Assembly: GCA_019419505.1 (NCBI GenBank) | Contig: DXZS01000017.1 | Location: 178,744-242,743, forward strand | Direction of reading: 5' to 3' | DNA: 64,000 nucleotides | Origin: Collinsella sp. | GTDB lineage: Bacteria > Actinomycetota > Coriobacteriia > Coriobacteriales > Coriobacteriaceae | Shown here: one piece after another, positions 1 through 7,536 of the stretch | How positions within the stretch are numbered: the first letter of the stretch is position 1 | How the letters are laid out: every line of letters starts with the position of its first letter | Translations under genes and position numbers: made by a program | The notes under the pieces: model-generated | The model's input: the letters and a program-made list of their open reading frames with translations, nothing else | Database searches by the model: none | What the model was told of the DNA's origin: nothing

Positions 1-1
1 G

Positions 2-1432
2 CAGTTTGGCGAGGGCAATTTCCTGCGCGCCTTCGTCGACCGCTTCTTTGACATGGGCAACGAGGCCACCGGCTGGAACGGCAAGGTCGTCATGGTGCAG
101 CCCATCAGCGGTGCCTTTGGCTTTGCCGACGGTATCAATGCCCAGGACGACCTGTACACCGTGCTGGTGCGCGGCAAGGAGAACGGCAACACGGTTGACG
201 AGTCCCGCGTGATCAGCGCCTGCAGCCGCTGCCTTAACCCGTATCGTGAGGATGACTACTGCGCCATGATGGAGGTCGCTGTCTCCGACGACCTAGAGAT
301 CATCGTCTCCAACACCACCGAGGCCGGTATCGCCTATGACCCGTCCTGCAAGGCCGACGACATGCCACCTGCGAGCTTCCCCGCCAAGCTTGCCCAGGTG
401 CTCCACACCCGCTGGGCTGCCGGTAAGCCGGGCGTCATCGTCCTCGCCTGCGAGCTCATCGATCACAACGGCGAGGAGCTGCTGCGCATCATGAACCAGT
501 ATGTGAGCGACTGGGGCTGGGAGGACGAGTTTGCGCAGTGGATGGCTAACGACTGCACCGTCTGCACCACGCTCGTCGACACCATCGTACCAGGCCGTAT
601 CCGCGACGCATCCGAGGCCGCCGCGGTGGCTGAGCGTCTGGGCTACGAGGATCCCTTCCTGGCCGTGCGCGAGCCCTTCCAGATGTGGGGCATCCAGGGC
701 GACGAGTCACTTGCCGAGAAGCTTCCCTTTGTGAAGGCTGGTCTTCCGGGTGTCTTTGTGACTCCCGACGTCACCCCGTACAAAAAGCGCAAGGTCCGCA
801 TCCTCAACGGTGCCCACACCGCCTTCGTTCCGGGTTCCTGGGTTGCCGGCTTTGATATCGTGCGTGACTGCATGCATGACGAGACCATTCGCGGCTTCAT
901 GAACACCATGCTCTACGACGAGGTTATCCCGACGCTCGCCACCGACTTGGATGTCGAGGACTGCAAGGCCTTTGCCGCCGCCGTCGAAAACCGCTTCGAC
1001 AACCCGTTTATCGACCACGCGCTGCTCTCCATCTGCCTCAACTCCACGGCTAAGTGGCGCGCTCGCGACCTGCCCACGCTCAAGGACTACGTTGCCGAGA
1101 CCGGCAACCTGCCCAAGTGCCTGGCGACGAGCCTCGCTACGCTCATCTCCTTCTACACGCAGGAGCTCGTGTCCCGCGAGGGCGACGGCCTGCACCTGCG
1201 TCGCTCCGACGGCACCGAGTACACCGCTCAGGACGACGCCTTCGTGCTCGACTTCTACGCCGCCCATGCCGGCGCCGACGATGCCCAGCTGGTGCACGAC
1301 GTGCTCACCAACGAGCAGATGTGGGGCGAGGACCTTACGCAGATCGCAGGTCTTGAGGAGTTTGTCGTCAGCGCGCTCGCCGTCGTGCGTGCCGAGGGCG
1401 CCAAGCAGGCCTTCGCCAACGCTCAGGCGTAA
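2..1432 (+). CDS. uxaB: Tagaturonate reductase (altronate oxidoreductase), 5' end outside window
   Basis: NAD-dependent cytosolic reduction of D-tagaturonate to D-altronate in galacturonate catabolism. The reading frame is already open at base 2 and begins inside the conserved N-terminal QFGEGNFLRAFVD segment, so roughly 20 residues and the start codon lie upstream of the window. Seen motifs typical of UxaB are the TTEAGI segment, the CELID stretch, the YKKRKVRILNGAHT stretch that holds the catalytic Lys/Asn/His region of polyol-type dehydrogenases, and a C-terminal WGEDLTQIAGL stretch. Family length is about 480 residues, in agreement. It lies 81 bp upstream of uxaA in the same direction, giving consecutive pathway steps. 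The isomerase UxaC that should feed it is not in the window. Confidence 0.95.
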   Translation, partial: QFGEGNFLRAFVDRFFDMGNEATGWNGKVVMVQPISGAFGFADGINAQDDLYTVLVRGKENGNTVDESRVISACSRCLNPYREDDYCAMMEVAVSDDLEIIVSNTTEAGIAYDPSCKADDMPPASFPAKLAQVLHTRWAAGKPGVIVLACELIDHNGEELLRIMNQYVSDWGWEDEFAQWMANDCTVCTTLVDTIVPGRIRDASEAAAVAERLGYEDPFLAVREPFQMWGIQGDESLAEKLPFVKAGLPGVFVTPDVTPYKKRKVRILNGAHTAFVPGSWVAGFDIVRDCMHDETIRGFMNTMLYDEVIPTLATDLDVEDCKAFAAAVENRFDNPFIDHALLSICLNSTAKWRARDLPTLKDYVAETGNLPKCLATSLATLISFYTQELVSREGDGLHLRRSDGTEYTAQDDAFVLDFYAAHAGADDAQLVHDVLTNEQMWGEDLTQIAGLEEFVVSALAVVRAEGAKQAFANAQA

Positions 1433-1513
1433 ATTTCCGGCGCAGACGCGGGCGCGGGACGGCGTGCCCGCGTCTCGACTTCTGCTCAACCTGTAGGGTT
1501 AGGACCATTTGCA

Positions 1514-2998
1514 ATGAACACTATCCAGATCAATCCGGCCGACAACGTGATCGTCGCGCTGTCGCCGCTTGCCAAGGGCACCGCCGTCGCGGTTCCCGGG
1601 GTGGGCGAGGTCGTGGCCGCGGAGGATATTCCGCAGGGTCATAAGATGGCCGTGCGCTCGATTGCCGCGGGGGAGGACGTCATCAAGTACGGCCTTCCTA
1701 TCGGCCATGTGACGGGCGATGTCCAGCCCGGTCAGTGGCTTCATACACATAACGTCAAGACCAACCTTTCGGGCGAGGTCGAGTACACCTACAACCCCAC
1801 ACATCCGGTCGTCGAGCCGGTTGAGCCCGAGACCTTTATGGGGTTCCGCCGCGCCGACGGTCGTGCCGCGACGCGTAATGAGCTGTGGATCATCCCCACG
1901 GTCGGCTGTGTCAACGAAGTCGCCCGTGCCATGTGTGAGCAGGCCCAGGATCTGGTCGATGGCTCGCTGGAGGGTGTTTACTACTTCCCGCATCCCTTTG
2001 GCTGCTCGCAGACCGGCGCCGACCATGCCCAGACGCGTCGTCTGCTGGTGGCACTCTCGCGTCATCCTAATGCGGCCGGCGTGCTATTCCTGTCGCTCGG
2101 TTGCGAGAACTGCACGCACCAGCAGGTGCTCGACGAGCTCGGTGACTTCGATCACGAGCGCGTTCGCTTTCTCACCTGCCAGGATGTCGCCGACGAGCAG
2201 ATCGAGGGGCACAAGATACTGTCCGAGCTGGCAGATCTCGCCAAGCAGGCCAAGCGTGAGCCCATTCCGGCCTCCGAGCTGGTCATTGGTCTTAAGTGTG
2301 GCGGCTCTGACGGTCTTTCGGGCATTACCGCCAACCCCACGATTGGTCGCGTGAGCGATATGGTCGTCGCCCGCGGCGGCACGTCGGTGCTTACCGAGGT
2401 GCCCGAGATGTTTGGCGCCGAGAGTATCCTGCTCGATCGCTGTGAGAACGAGCAGGTCTTTAACGCCGCTTCCGATATGCTCAATGGCTTTAAGGACTAC
2501 TTTATTAGCCACGACGAGGTCGTCTACGAGAACCCGAGCCCCGGCAACAAGGACGGCGGTATTACCACGCTCGAGGACAAGAGCTGCGGCTGCGTGCAAA
2601 AGGGCGGATCTGCCCCCATCGTCGACGTGCTGCCGTATGCCGGCCAGGCAACTAAACACGGCCTGAACATGCTGTGCGGTCCGGGCAACGACATGGTATC
2701 CACCACGGCCCTGACGGCTGCTGGCTGCCACGTGATTCTGTTCTCGACCGGTCGCGGCACGCCGTTTGGCGCGCCGGCGCCTACGCTCAAGGTGTTCACC
2801 AACCAGCGTCTGTGCGACCATAAGGCCAACTGGATGGACTTTAACGCCGGCGTGATTGCCACGGGCGAGCGCACGCTCGACGAGGCTGCTCACGATCTAT
2901 ACCAGCTGGTGCTGGAGACGGCGAGCGGTAAACTCACGAGTGCCGAGCGTCGTGGCTGTCACGAGATCAGCATCTGGAAGGACGGCGTCTGCCTGTAG
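1514..2998 (+). CDS. uxaA: Altronate dehydratase
   Basis: Dehydrates D-altronate to 2-keto-3-deoxygluconate (KDG), the step after UxaB. The 494-residue protein has the two-part UxaA layout: a small N-terminal SAF-type domain (about residues 1-95) and a large C-terminal domain containing GCSQTGAD, GCENCTHQQ and GLKCGGSDGLSGITANP, which hold the Cys and Asp residues expected to bind the metal. The length is normal for the family. The start ATG follows a weak purine-rich site (GTAGGGTTAGGA). It is the last gene of the uxaBA unit and is closed by a strong hairpin terminator at 3035-3066. Confidence 0.96.
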   Translation: MNTIQINPADNVIVALSPLAKGTAVAVPGVGEVVAAEDIPQGHKMAVRSIAAGEDVIKYGLPIGHVTGDVQPGQWLHTHNVKTNLSGEVEYTYNPTHPVVEPVEPETFMGFRRADGRAATRNELWIIPTVGCVNEVARAMCEQAQDLVDGSLEGVYYFPHPFGCSQTGADHAQTRRLLVALSRHPNAAGVLFLSLGCENCTHQQVLDELGDFDHERVRFLTCQDVADEQIEGHKILSELADLAKQAKREPIPASELVIGLKCGGSDGLSGITANPTIGRVSDMVVARGGTSVLTEVPEMFGAESILLDRCENEQVFNAASDMLNGFKDYFISHDEVVYENPSPGNKDGGITTLEDKSCGCVQKGGSAPIVDVLPYAGQATKHGLNMLCGPGNDMVSTTALTAAGCHVILFSTGRGTPFGAPAPTLKVFTNQRLCDHKANWMDFNAGVIATGERTLDEAAHDLYQLVLETASGKLTSAERRGCHEISIWKDGVCL

Positions 2999-3034
2999 TG
3001 GCAAATGCACCCAAGCGTAGCGCTATGTCGTCGG

Positions 3035-3066
3035 CCCCGTCGGGAGTGTTCCCGGCGGGGTTTTTG
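3035..3066 (+). terminator. Rho-independent terminator of uxaBA
   Basis: The arms CCCCGTCGGGA and TCCCGGCGGGG form an 11-bp stem with one G-T pair and a GTGT loop, followed by TTTTTG. It sits 36 bp after the uxaA stop codon. Confidence 0.9.
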
Positions 3067-3100
3067 TTTTGTGGTTAAGTGAAAAAATTGGAAAATACGA

Positions 3101-3272
3101 TAAACGTTCACCTATCTCATGGGTGTCCAGCATGGCATCTTTACCAGCAGACAATAGGTCTTAGAGCCTCAATTGTGTCCGTTCAGCGATAAAAAACGAC
3201 CGTTCGGGGATAATATGCAAGTGAACGTTCACCTCTTGTAAGGAATCGCGCATAATCTAGATAAACGTTCAC
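3101..3272 (+). promoter_or_regulatory. Transporter promoter with three GTGAACGTTCAC-type operators
   Basis: The 350-bp gap between uxaA and the symporter holds three copies of a palindromic motif: TAAACGTTCAC near 3101-3111, the perfect GTGAACGTTCAC at 3221-3232, and ATAAACGTTCAC at 3261-3272. Between the last two lies CATAAT (3251-3256), 17 bp after TTCACC, which would place the -35 inside the second operator and the third operator at the transcription start. The AACGTT core with a central CG is typical of LacI-family operators. The binding protein is not identified here. Confidence 0.72.
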
Positions 3273-3351
3273 CCTGAACGCTAGGCAGACAGACGTCAGT
3301 GTGGACTCAAATGTCTTGTTACAAGACAATCGAGAAAAGAGAGGGAGCTCG

Positions 3352-4911
3352 ATGACTAATAAGATCGGAAAAAAGCGTAAGATCACATTCTGGACGCGCT
3401 TGGGCTTTGGTATGGGCGGTATGCTCAATTCCGGTGCCCTGACCTTTACGCACAGCTACATGGTGCTGTTCCTGTCCACGGAGTGTGGCCTGTCCGCAGG
3501 CGAGGCTGCACTGATCAGCTCGTTTGCCATCTATGTCAACGCCATTCTTTGCCCGCTGATGGGCTTTGTGGCCGATAACTTCTATGCCACTAAGATTGGC
3601 CGCATCTTTGGTCGTCGTCGTTTCTGGATCTTGCTGGCCATCCCGATGATGATCGCCGAGCCGCTCATCTTCGTGGCTACGCCGTTTGGCTTCCCGTACT
3701 ACTTTGTGCTGTACCTGATCTACAACGTCGCGTACACGTTCTGCACCGCCAACCTGTCGCCGCTTACCATTGAGATGACCGACGACTTTAAGGAGCGTAC
3801 GTACCTTACCGGCTACAAGCATCTCTTTGGTAACGCCGCCGGCTTCCTGATGGCTGCACTCGTCGGCTTTGGCTTTGGCACCTTCGGCGAGACCAACCCG
3901 TTCAGCTACTTCATCATCGCTACGGTCAACGCTTCGGTTATGGCAATCTCGCTGCTCTGCGTGTACCTGTCCACGTGGGAGCACACCCCCGAGGAGGTCG
4001 CTCAGGAGAAGATCGAGAGTGTCGGCGAGGGCATCAAGAAGTTCTTTATCGACGTTATCTCCACCTTCCGCAACTATTCCTTCCGCAAGGTCCTGTATGC
4101 ACAGGTCTCCACGAAGCTCGCTGCTGCCTGCTGGTCTGCCTGCCTGTCCTTCTTCATCGTCTACTGCCTGCAGATTCCTAAGTCCTACGAGTCCGTGATG
4201 GAGATGCCTGGCAAGGTCGTCGCTATCGTCTGCACCGCCATCTGGGTCGCCCTCATGGCCAAGAAGGGCTTCCACAAGTCTTGGTACCTCGCAAATGTCG
4301 GTTGCGCTGCGTGCATCATCGCCTACAACTACTTCGCCTTTGGTCAGGTCAACGGCACCTCCACGGTCGCCATCGCCATGATCGCCTACCCCGTCATCTT
4401 CGCCATCTGGAAGTTCTTCTACGTCGGCTTCCAGTATCTGCCCGATGTCCTGCTCAACTACATCCCCGATGTCGATGAGCTCATCACCCTGCGTCGTCGC
4501 GAGGGCATCTACAGCTCCGCGCAGCAGCTCTGCCAGCAGATCGCCCAGGCTATCGCCGTCAACGTATGGGCTATCGTCCTTGCTGCCTCCGGCTTCATTC
4601 AGACCGCCGGCAATAGCGACGCCGTGACCCAGCCCGCTACCGTTCCTCTGTATATCTGCGGCTACATGATCATCGGCTGCGCCGGCTTCTTCCTGCTTGC
4701 GGCCGTCCTTGCCCGCGGCATCAAGATTGACAAGGAGCAGTGCGACATCCTTTGCGACGAGATTCACCGCGTCAAGGAGGGTGGCAAGATGGCCGACGTC
4801 AAGCCCGAGGTCAAGGCGCTTTGCGAGGAGCTCTCCGGCTTTAAGTACGAGGACTGCTTTGCCCACAACAACGTTGGCTTCCAGGACGGTAGCGTAACTC
4901 CCGCCGAGTAA
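3352..4911 (+). CDS. GPH-family (MelB-like) sugar/uronide:cation symporter
   Basis: Predicted inner-membrane symporter of the glycoside-pentoside-hexuronide branch of the major facilitator superfamily. The 519-residue chain shows about 12 hydrophobic segments. It also has the GPH-like features of a TRLGFGMGGM N-terminus, a first cytoplasmic loop with DNFYATKIGRIFGRRR, and a conserved TDDFKERTYLTGYK segment. The ATG at 3352 is chosen over an upstream in-frame GTG because AGAGGGAG precedes it at proper spacing. Its position between uxaA and a cytosolic GH28, and its operator-bearing promoter, suggest uptake of galacturonate or, more likely, oligogalacturonides. The exact substrate is inference. 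A terminator follows at 4937-4978. Confidence 0.88.
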   Translation: MTNKIGKKRKITFWTRLGFGMGGMLNSGALTFTHSYMVLFLSTECGLSAGEAALISSFAIYVNAILCPLMGFVADNFYATKIGRIFGRRRFWILLAIPMMIAEPLIFVATPFGFPYYFVLYLIYNVAYTFCTANLSPLTIEMTDDFKERTYLTGYKHLFGNAAGFLMAALVGFGFGTFGETNPFSYFIIATVNASVMAISLLCVYLSTWEHTPEEVAQEKIESVGEGIKKFFIDVISTFRNYSFRKVLYAQVSTKLAAACWSACLSFFIVYCLQIPKSYESVMEMPGKVVAIVCTAIWVALMAKKGFHKSWYLANVGCAACIIAYNYFAFGQVNGTSTVAIAMIAYPVIFAIWKFFYVGFQYLPDVLLNYIPDVDELITLRRREGIYSSAQQLCQQIAQAIAVNVWAIVLAASGFIQTAGNSDAVTQPATVPLYICGYMIIGCAGFFLLAAVLARGIKIDKEQCDILCDEIHRVKEGGKMADVKPEVKALCEELSGFKYEDCFAHNNVGFQDGSVTPAE

Positions 4912-4936
4912 GGCCGACATATCGTCCAAATCACAG

Positions 4937-4978
4937 GGCCGTGCCACCGGAACTCCGCCGGCAGGCACGGCCTTTTTT
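4937..4978 (+). terminator. Rho-independent terminator after the symporter
   Basis: GGCCGTGCC pairs with GGCACGGCC across an 18-base loop that contains a second small CCGG-rich hairpin, followed by TTTTTT. Confidence 0.9.
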
Positions 4979-5026
4979 CAACAGCGTACAATTTGCCTTT
5001 AGAGCATCTTTTTGAGGGAGAAACCC

Positions 5027-6622
5027 ATGGAGACGAACGTTATCTGGCGCAACGCGCGCGCGGCGGTTATCGAGCTTGACGACGGCGGTTACTTTACCTG
5101 CGCCGATACGTGGGAGATCTTTGTCAACGACGAGCCCGCTGGTACCACGAATACGGTCGAGACCTATGTCGACGGCCTGACCCCCGGCAAGCGTAACCTG
5201 GTTCGTTTTGTTTGTGGCGAGCGTGAGCTGAGCGTAGGTGTCACCACGCCGGCTGAGCCCTTTACTATCAACGTTCGCGACTGTGGCGCCAAGGGCGATG
5301 CCGAGCATGATGACACCACCAACATCCAGGCTGCCATCATGGCCTGCCCCAAGGGTGGCCGCGTGCTGATCCCCGCCGGTAGTTATCGCATCAAGTCTCT
5401 CTTCCTTAAGAGCAATATCAACATCGAGCTCGCCGAGGGAGCGGTGCTGCTGGCCCGCCACGATCGTGCCGCGCTTGCCTACATTCCGGGAACGGTCACG
5501 GGCAACGAGGGCGCCGGGTATGCCGGCACCGATATGCTGCCCCTGGGCCGCTGGGAGGGCGAGAGTTTCTCGACCTACTGTTCTACCTTTACGGGTCTGG
5601 GCGTGCACGACGTGTGCATCTATGGTCGCGGCGCGATTGACGGTCAGACCGATTTTGCCGAGGACAACTGGTGGAACAAGGACTTTAAGAACATCTTCCG
5701 TCCCGAGGAGGGCCGCGAGGTCGCCCGTCCGCGCATGATCTTCCTGTCCGAGTGCCAAAACGTGAGCCTTGCCGGCTTTACCGTGCGCAACAGCCCGGCG
5801 TGGAATATCCATCCCGTCCTGTGCGAGCATGTCGACGCGCTTTGCCTGTCGATCGAGGGTCCCAAGAACTCCCACAACACCGACGGTTTCGATCCCGAGA
5901 GCTGCGGCTTTGTCCGTATCCTTGGCTGTCAGTTCTCGGTGGGCGACGACTGCATCGCCATCAAGAGCGGCAAGCTGGGCATTGAGCCCGAGCTTCGTCC
6001 CGCTACGCACGACGTGCTGATCTCTCACTGCTACATGCACGATGGTCACGGCGCCGTGGTCCTGGGTTCAGAGGCTGCCGGCGGCATCAAGGACCTTACC
6101 GTGAGCAAGTGCCTCTTTGAGCGCACCGACCGCGGCCTGCGCGTCAAGACCCGCCGCGGGCGCGGCAAGGATGCCGTCAACGAGGGCATTACCTTTGAGC
6201 ACATTCGCATGGACGAGGTGCTCACGCCCTTCGTGGTCAACTCCTTCTACTTCTGTGACAAGGATGGCAAGACCGATTACGTGCAGTTTCGCGAGGCACT
6301 GCCCGTCGACGACCGCACGCCCGGCTTTGGTGCCACGACGTTTTGCGATATCGAGGCCACCAACTGCCATGCTGCCGCGGCCTATATCACGGGTCTGCCC
6401 GAGAGCAAGGTGACACGTCTGACGTTCCAAGACGTTCACGTTACCTTTGCCGACGATGCCGAGCCCTTTGTGCCGGCCATGGCCTGTGGTGTGGAGCCGA
6501 TGGTGCGCCAGGGCATCATCGCGCAAAACGTCAAGGTACTCGACCTGCAAAATGTGGTTATTGAGGGCCAGGACGGCGAGGAGCTGCAGCTCCAGAACGT
6601 CGACAAGGTTGTCCGTTCCTAA
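5027..6622 (+). CDS. GH28 polygalacturonase-type glycoside hydrolase, cytosolic
   Basis: Hydrolyses alpha-1,4-galacturonic linkages. The 531-residue protein has an N-terminal fibronectin-III-like region (about 1-85), as in bacterial exo-polygalacturonases, then a right-handed beta-helix. All GH28 signature blocks are visible: NTDG (Asp286), GDDC (Asp307 and Asp308), GHG (His341) and the RVK block (Arg372, Lys374). The ATG at 5027 follows GAGGGAG; the upstream TTG is less likely. No signal peptide is present, so the enzyme should act on imported oligogalacturonides. It is flanked by the symporter and by esterase genes. A GH28 enzyme acting on rhamnogalacturonan or xylogalacturonan is an alternative. 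Confidence 0.93.
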   Translation: METNVIWRNARAAVIELDDGGYFTCADTWEIFVNDEPAGTTNTVETYVDGLTPGKRNLVRFVCGERELSVGVTTPAEPFTINVRDCGAKGDAEHDDTTNIQAAIMACPKGGRVLIPAGSYRIKSLFLKSNINIELAEGAVLLARHDRAALAYIPGTVTGNEGAGYAGTDMLPLGRWEGESFSTYCSTFTGLGVHDVCIYGRGAIDGQTDFAEDNWWNKDFKNIFRPEEGREVARPRMIFLSECQNVSLAGFTVRNSPAWNIHPVLCEHVDALCLSIEGPKNSHNTDGFDPESCGFVRILGCQFSVGDDCIAIKSGKLGIEPELRPATHDVLISHCYMHDGHGAVVLGSEAAGGIKDLTVSKCLFERTDRGLRVKTRRGRGKDAVNEGITFEHIRMDEVLTPFVVNSFYFCDKDGKTDYVQFREALPVDDRTPGFGATTFCDIEATNCHAAAAYITGLPESKVTRLTFQDVHVTFADDAEPFVPAMACGVEPMVRQGIIAQNVKVLDLQNVVIEGQDGEELQLQNVDKVVRS

Positions 6623-6637
6623 CTCGGGTTGATGACC

Positions 6638-6674
6638 AGGGCTGCATTGTCGGATAAATCGGCAATGCAGCCCT
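6638..6674 (+). terminator. Hairpin between GH28 and esterase genes
   Basis: AGGGCTGCATTG pairs perfectly with CAATGCAGCCCT around a 13-base loop. It is followed only by TGTGCG rather than a T-run, so it may be an attenuating or RNA-stabilising hairpin rather than a full terminator. Confidence 0.6.
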
Positions 6675-6726
6675 TGTGCGATACGGCCGTGTGCGCTGCG
6701 CTACGCATCATGGTGAAAGGGAATAC

Positions 6727-7536
6727 ATGCTCAATAAAACGATTCCTGTCGGGGTCGATGGCTCGTCTGCCACGATTACGTCTTATGTTTTTGCCCCGAC
6801 CGAAGATGCTTATGCTTTAAAACCGCTGCCTGCAGTTGTGGTCGTGCCAGGAGGCGGCTACGATCACGTTTCGCCGCGCGAAGGCGAGCCGGTAGCGCTT
6901 CGTTTGTTGGCGATGGGCTACCAAGCGTTTGTACTGAACTATTCGGTTGCTCCGGCTGTCTATCCGCTGGCATTGCAAGAACTCGCGCGGGCGGTCGATA
7001 CCGTCCGAGGCCATGCGGCAGAGTACTGTGTCGATCCTGATCGGATTACGGTCATGGGTTTTTCGGCCGGTGGGCATCTGGTTGGCTTGCTCGGGGCGCT
7101 TTGGGACCAACCCTGGCTTGCAGAGTCGATCGCGGCATCGCCTGAGTCGATTCGGCCTGACACACTTTGCTTGGGCTATCCGGTCGTAAGCTCGGGGGCC
7201 TATGCTCATCGTGGTTCGTTTGAACACCTAACGGGTGCCGATGGCGCTTTGGCTCAAAAGTTGTCGATCGAGAATATGGTGGGCGAGGGCTTCCCCCGTA
7301 CGTTCTTGTGGCATACCGCCGAGGATGCATCGGTACCAGTTCAAAATAGCCTCCTTCTTGCGCAGGCTCTTGCCGACCACGGGATTGGCTTTAGCCTACA
7401 TGTCTTTCCGCATGGAAAGCATGGGGCATCGCTCGCCACGGCCCTAACGGCATTTAAGGGCTGCGCCGAGCATATTCAGCCACAGGTTCAGGGCTGGCCT
7501 GAGCAGTTCGCTTCCTGGGAGCGTGATGGACGATGA
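6727..7536 (+). CDS. Alpha/beta-hydrolase esterase, probable sugar O-acetylesterase
   Basis: A 269-residue cytosolic serine esterase of the BD-FAE/acetyl-xylan-esterase-like group. It shows the oxyanion-hole segment VVVPGGGYDH (the PGGGY variant of HGGG), the nucleophile elbow GFSAGGH with Ser113, an acidic EDASVP turn with Asp200, and HGKHG with His232. The ATG at 6727 follows AAAGGGA, while an upstream in-frame codon lacks a ribosome site. The stop overlaps the ATG of the pectinesterase fusion (ATGA), so the two are translationally coupled. In this context it probably removes acetyl groups from imported pectic oligomers. The substrate is inferred only. Confidence 0.85.
   Translation: MLNKTIPVGVDGSSATITSYVFAPTEDAYALKPLPAVVVVPGGGYDHVSPREGEPVALRLLAMGYQAFVLNYSVAPAVYPLALQELARAVDTVRGHAAEYCVDPDRITVMGFSAGGHLVGLLGALWDQPWLAESIAASPESIRPDTLCLGYPVVSSGAYAHRGSFEHLTGADGALAQKLSIENMVGEGFPRTFLWHTAEDASVPVQNSLLLAQALADHGIGFSLHVFPHGKHGASLATALTAFKGCAEHIQPQVQGWPEQFASWERDGR

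Noticed and set aside
707..1489. Long minus-strand frame antisense to uxaB
   Set aside because: High-GC codon use opens antisense frames; no ribosome site, no recognisable protein, and the plus-strand gene is certain.
3319..4968. 549-codon minus-strand frame under the symporter gene
   Set aside because: Repetitive, charged translation typical of antisense frames in GC-rich genes; the plus-strand MFS protein fits a known family over its full length.
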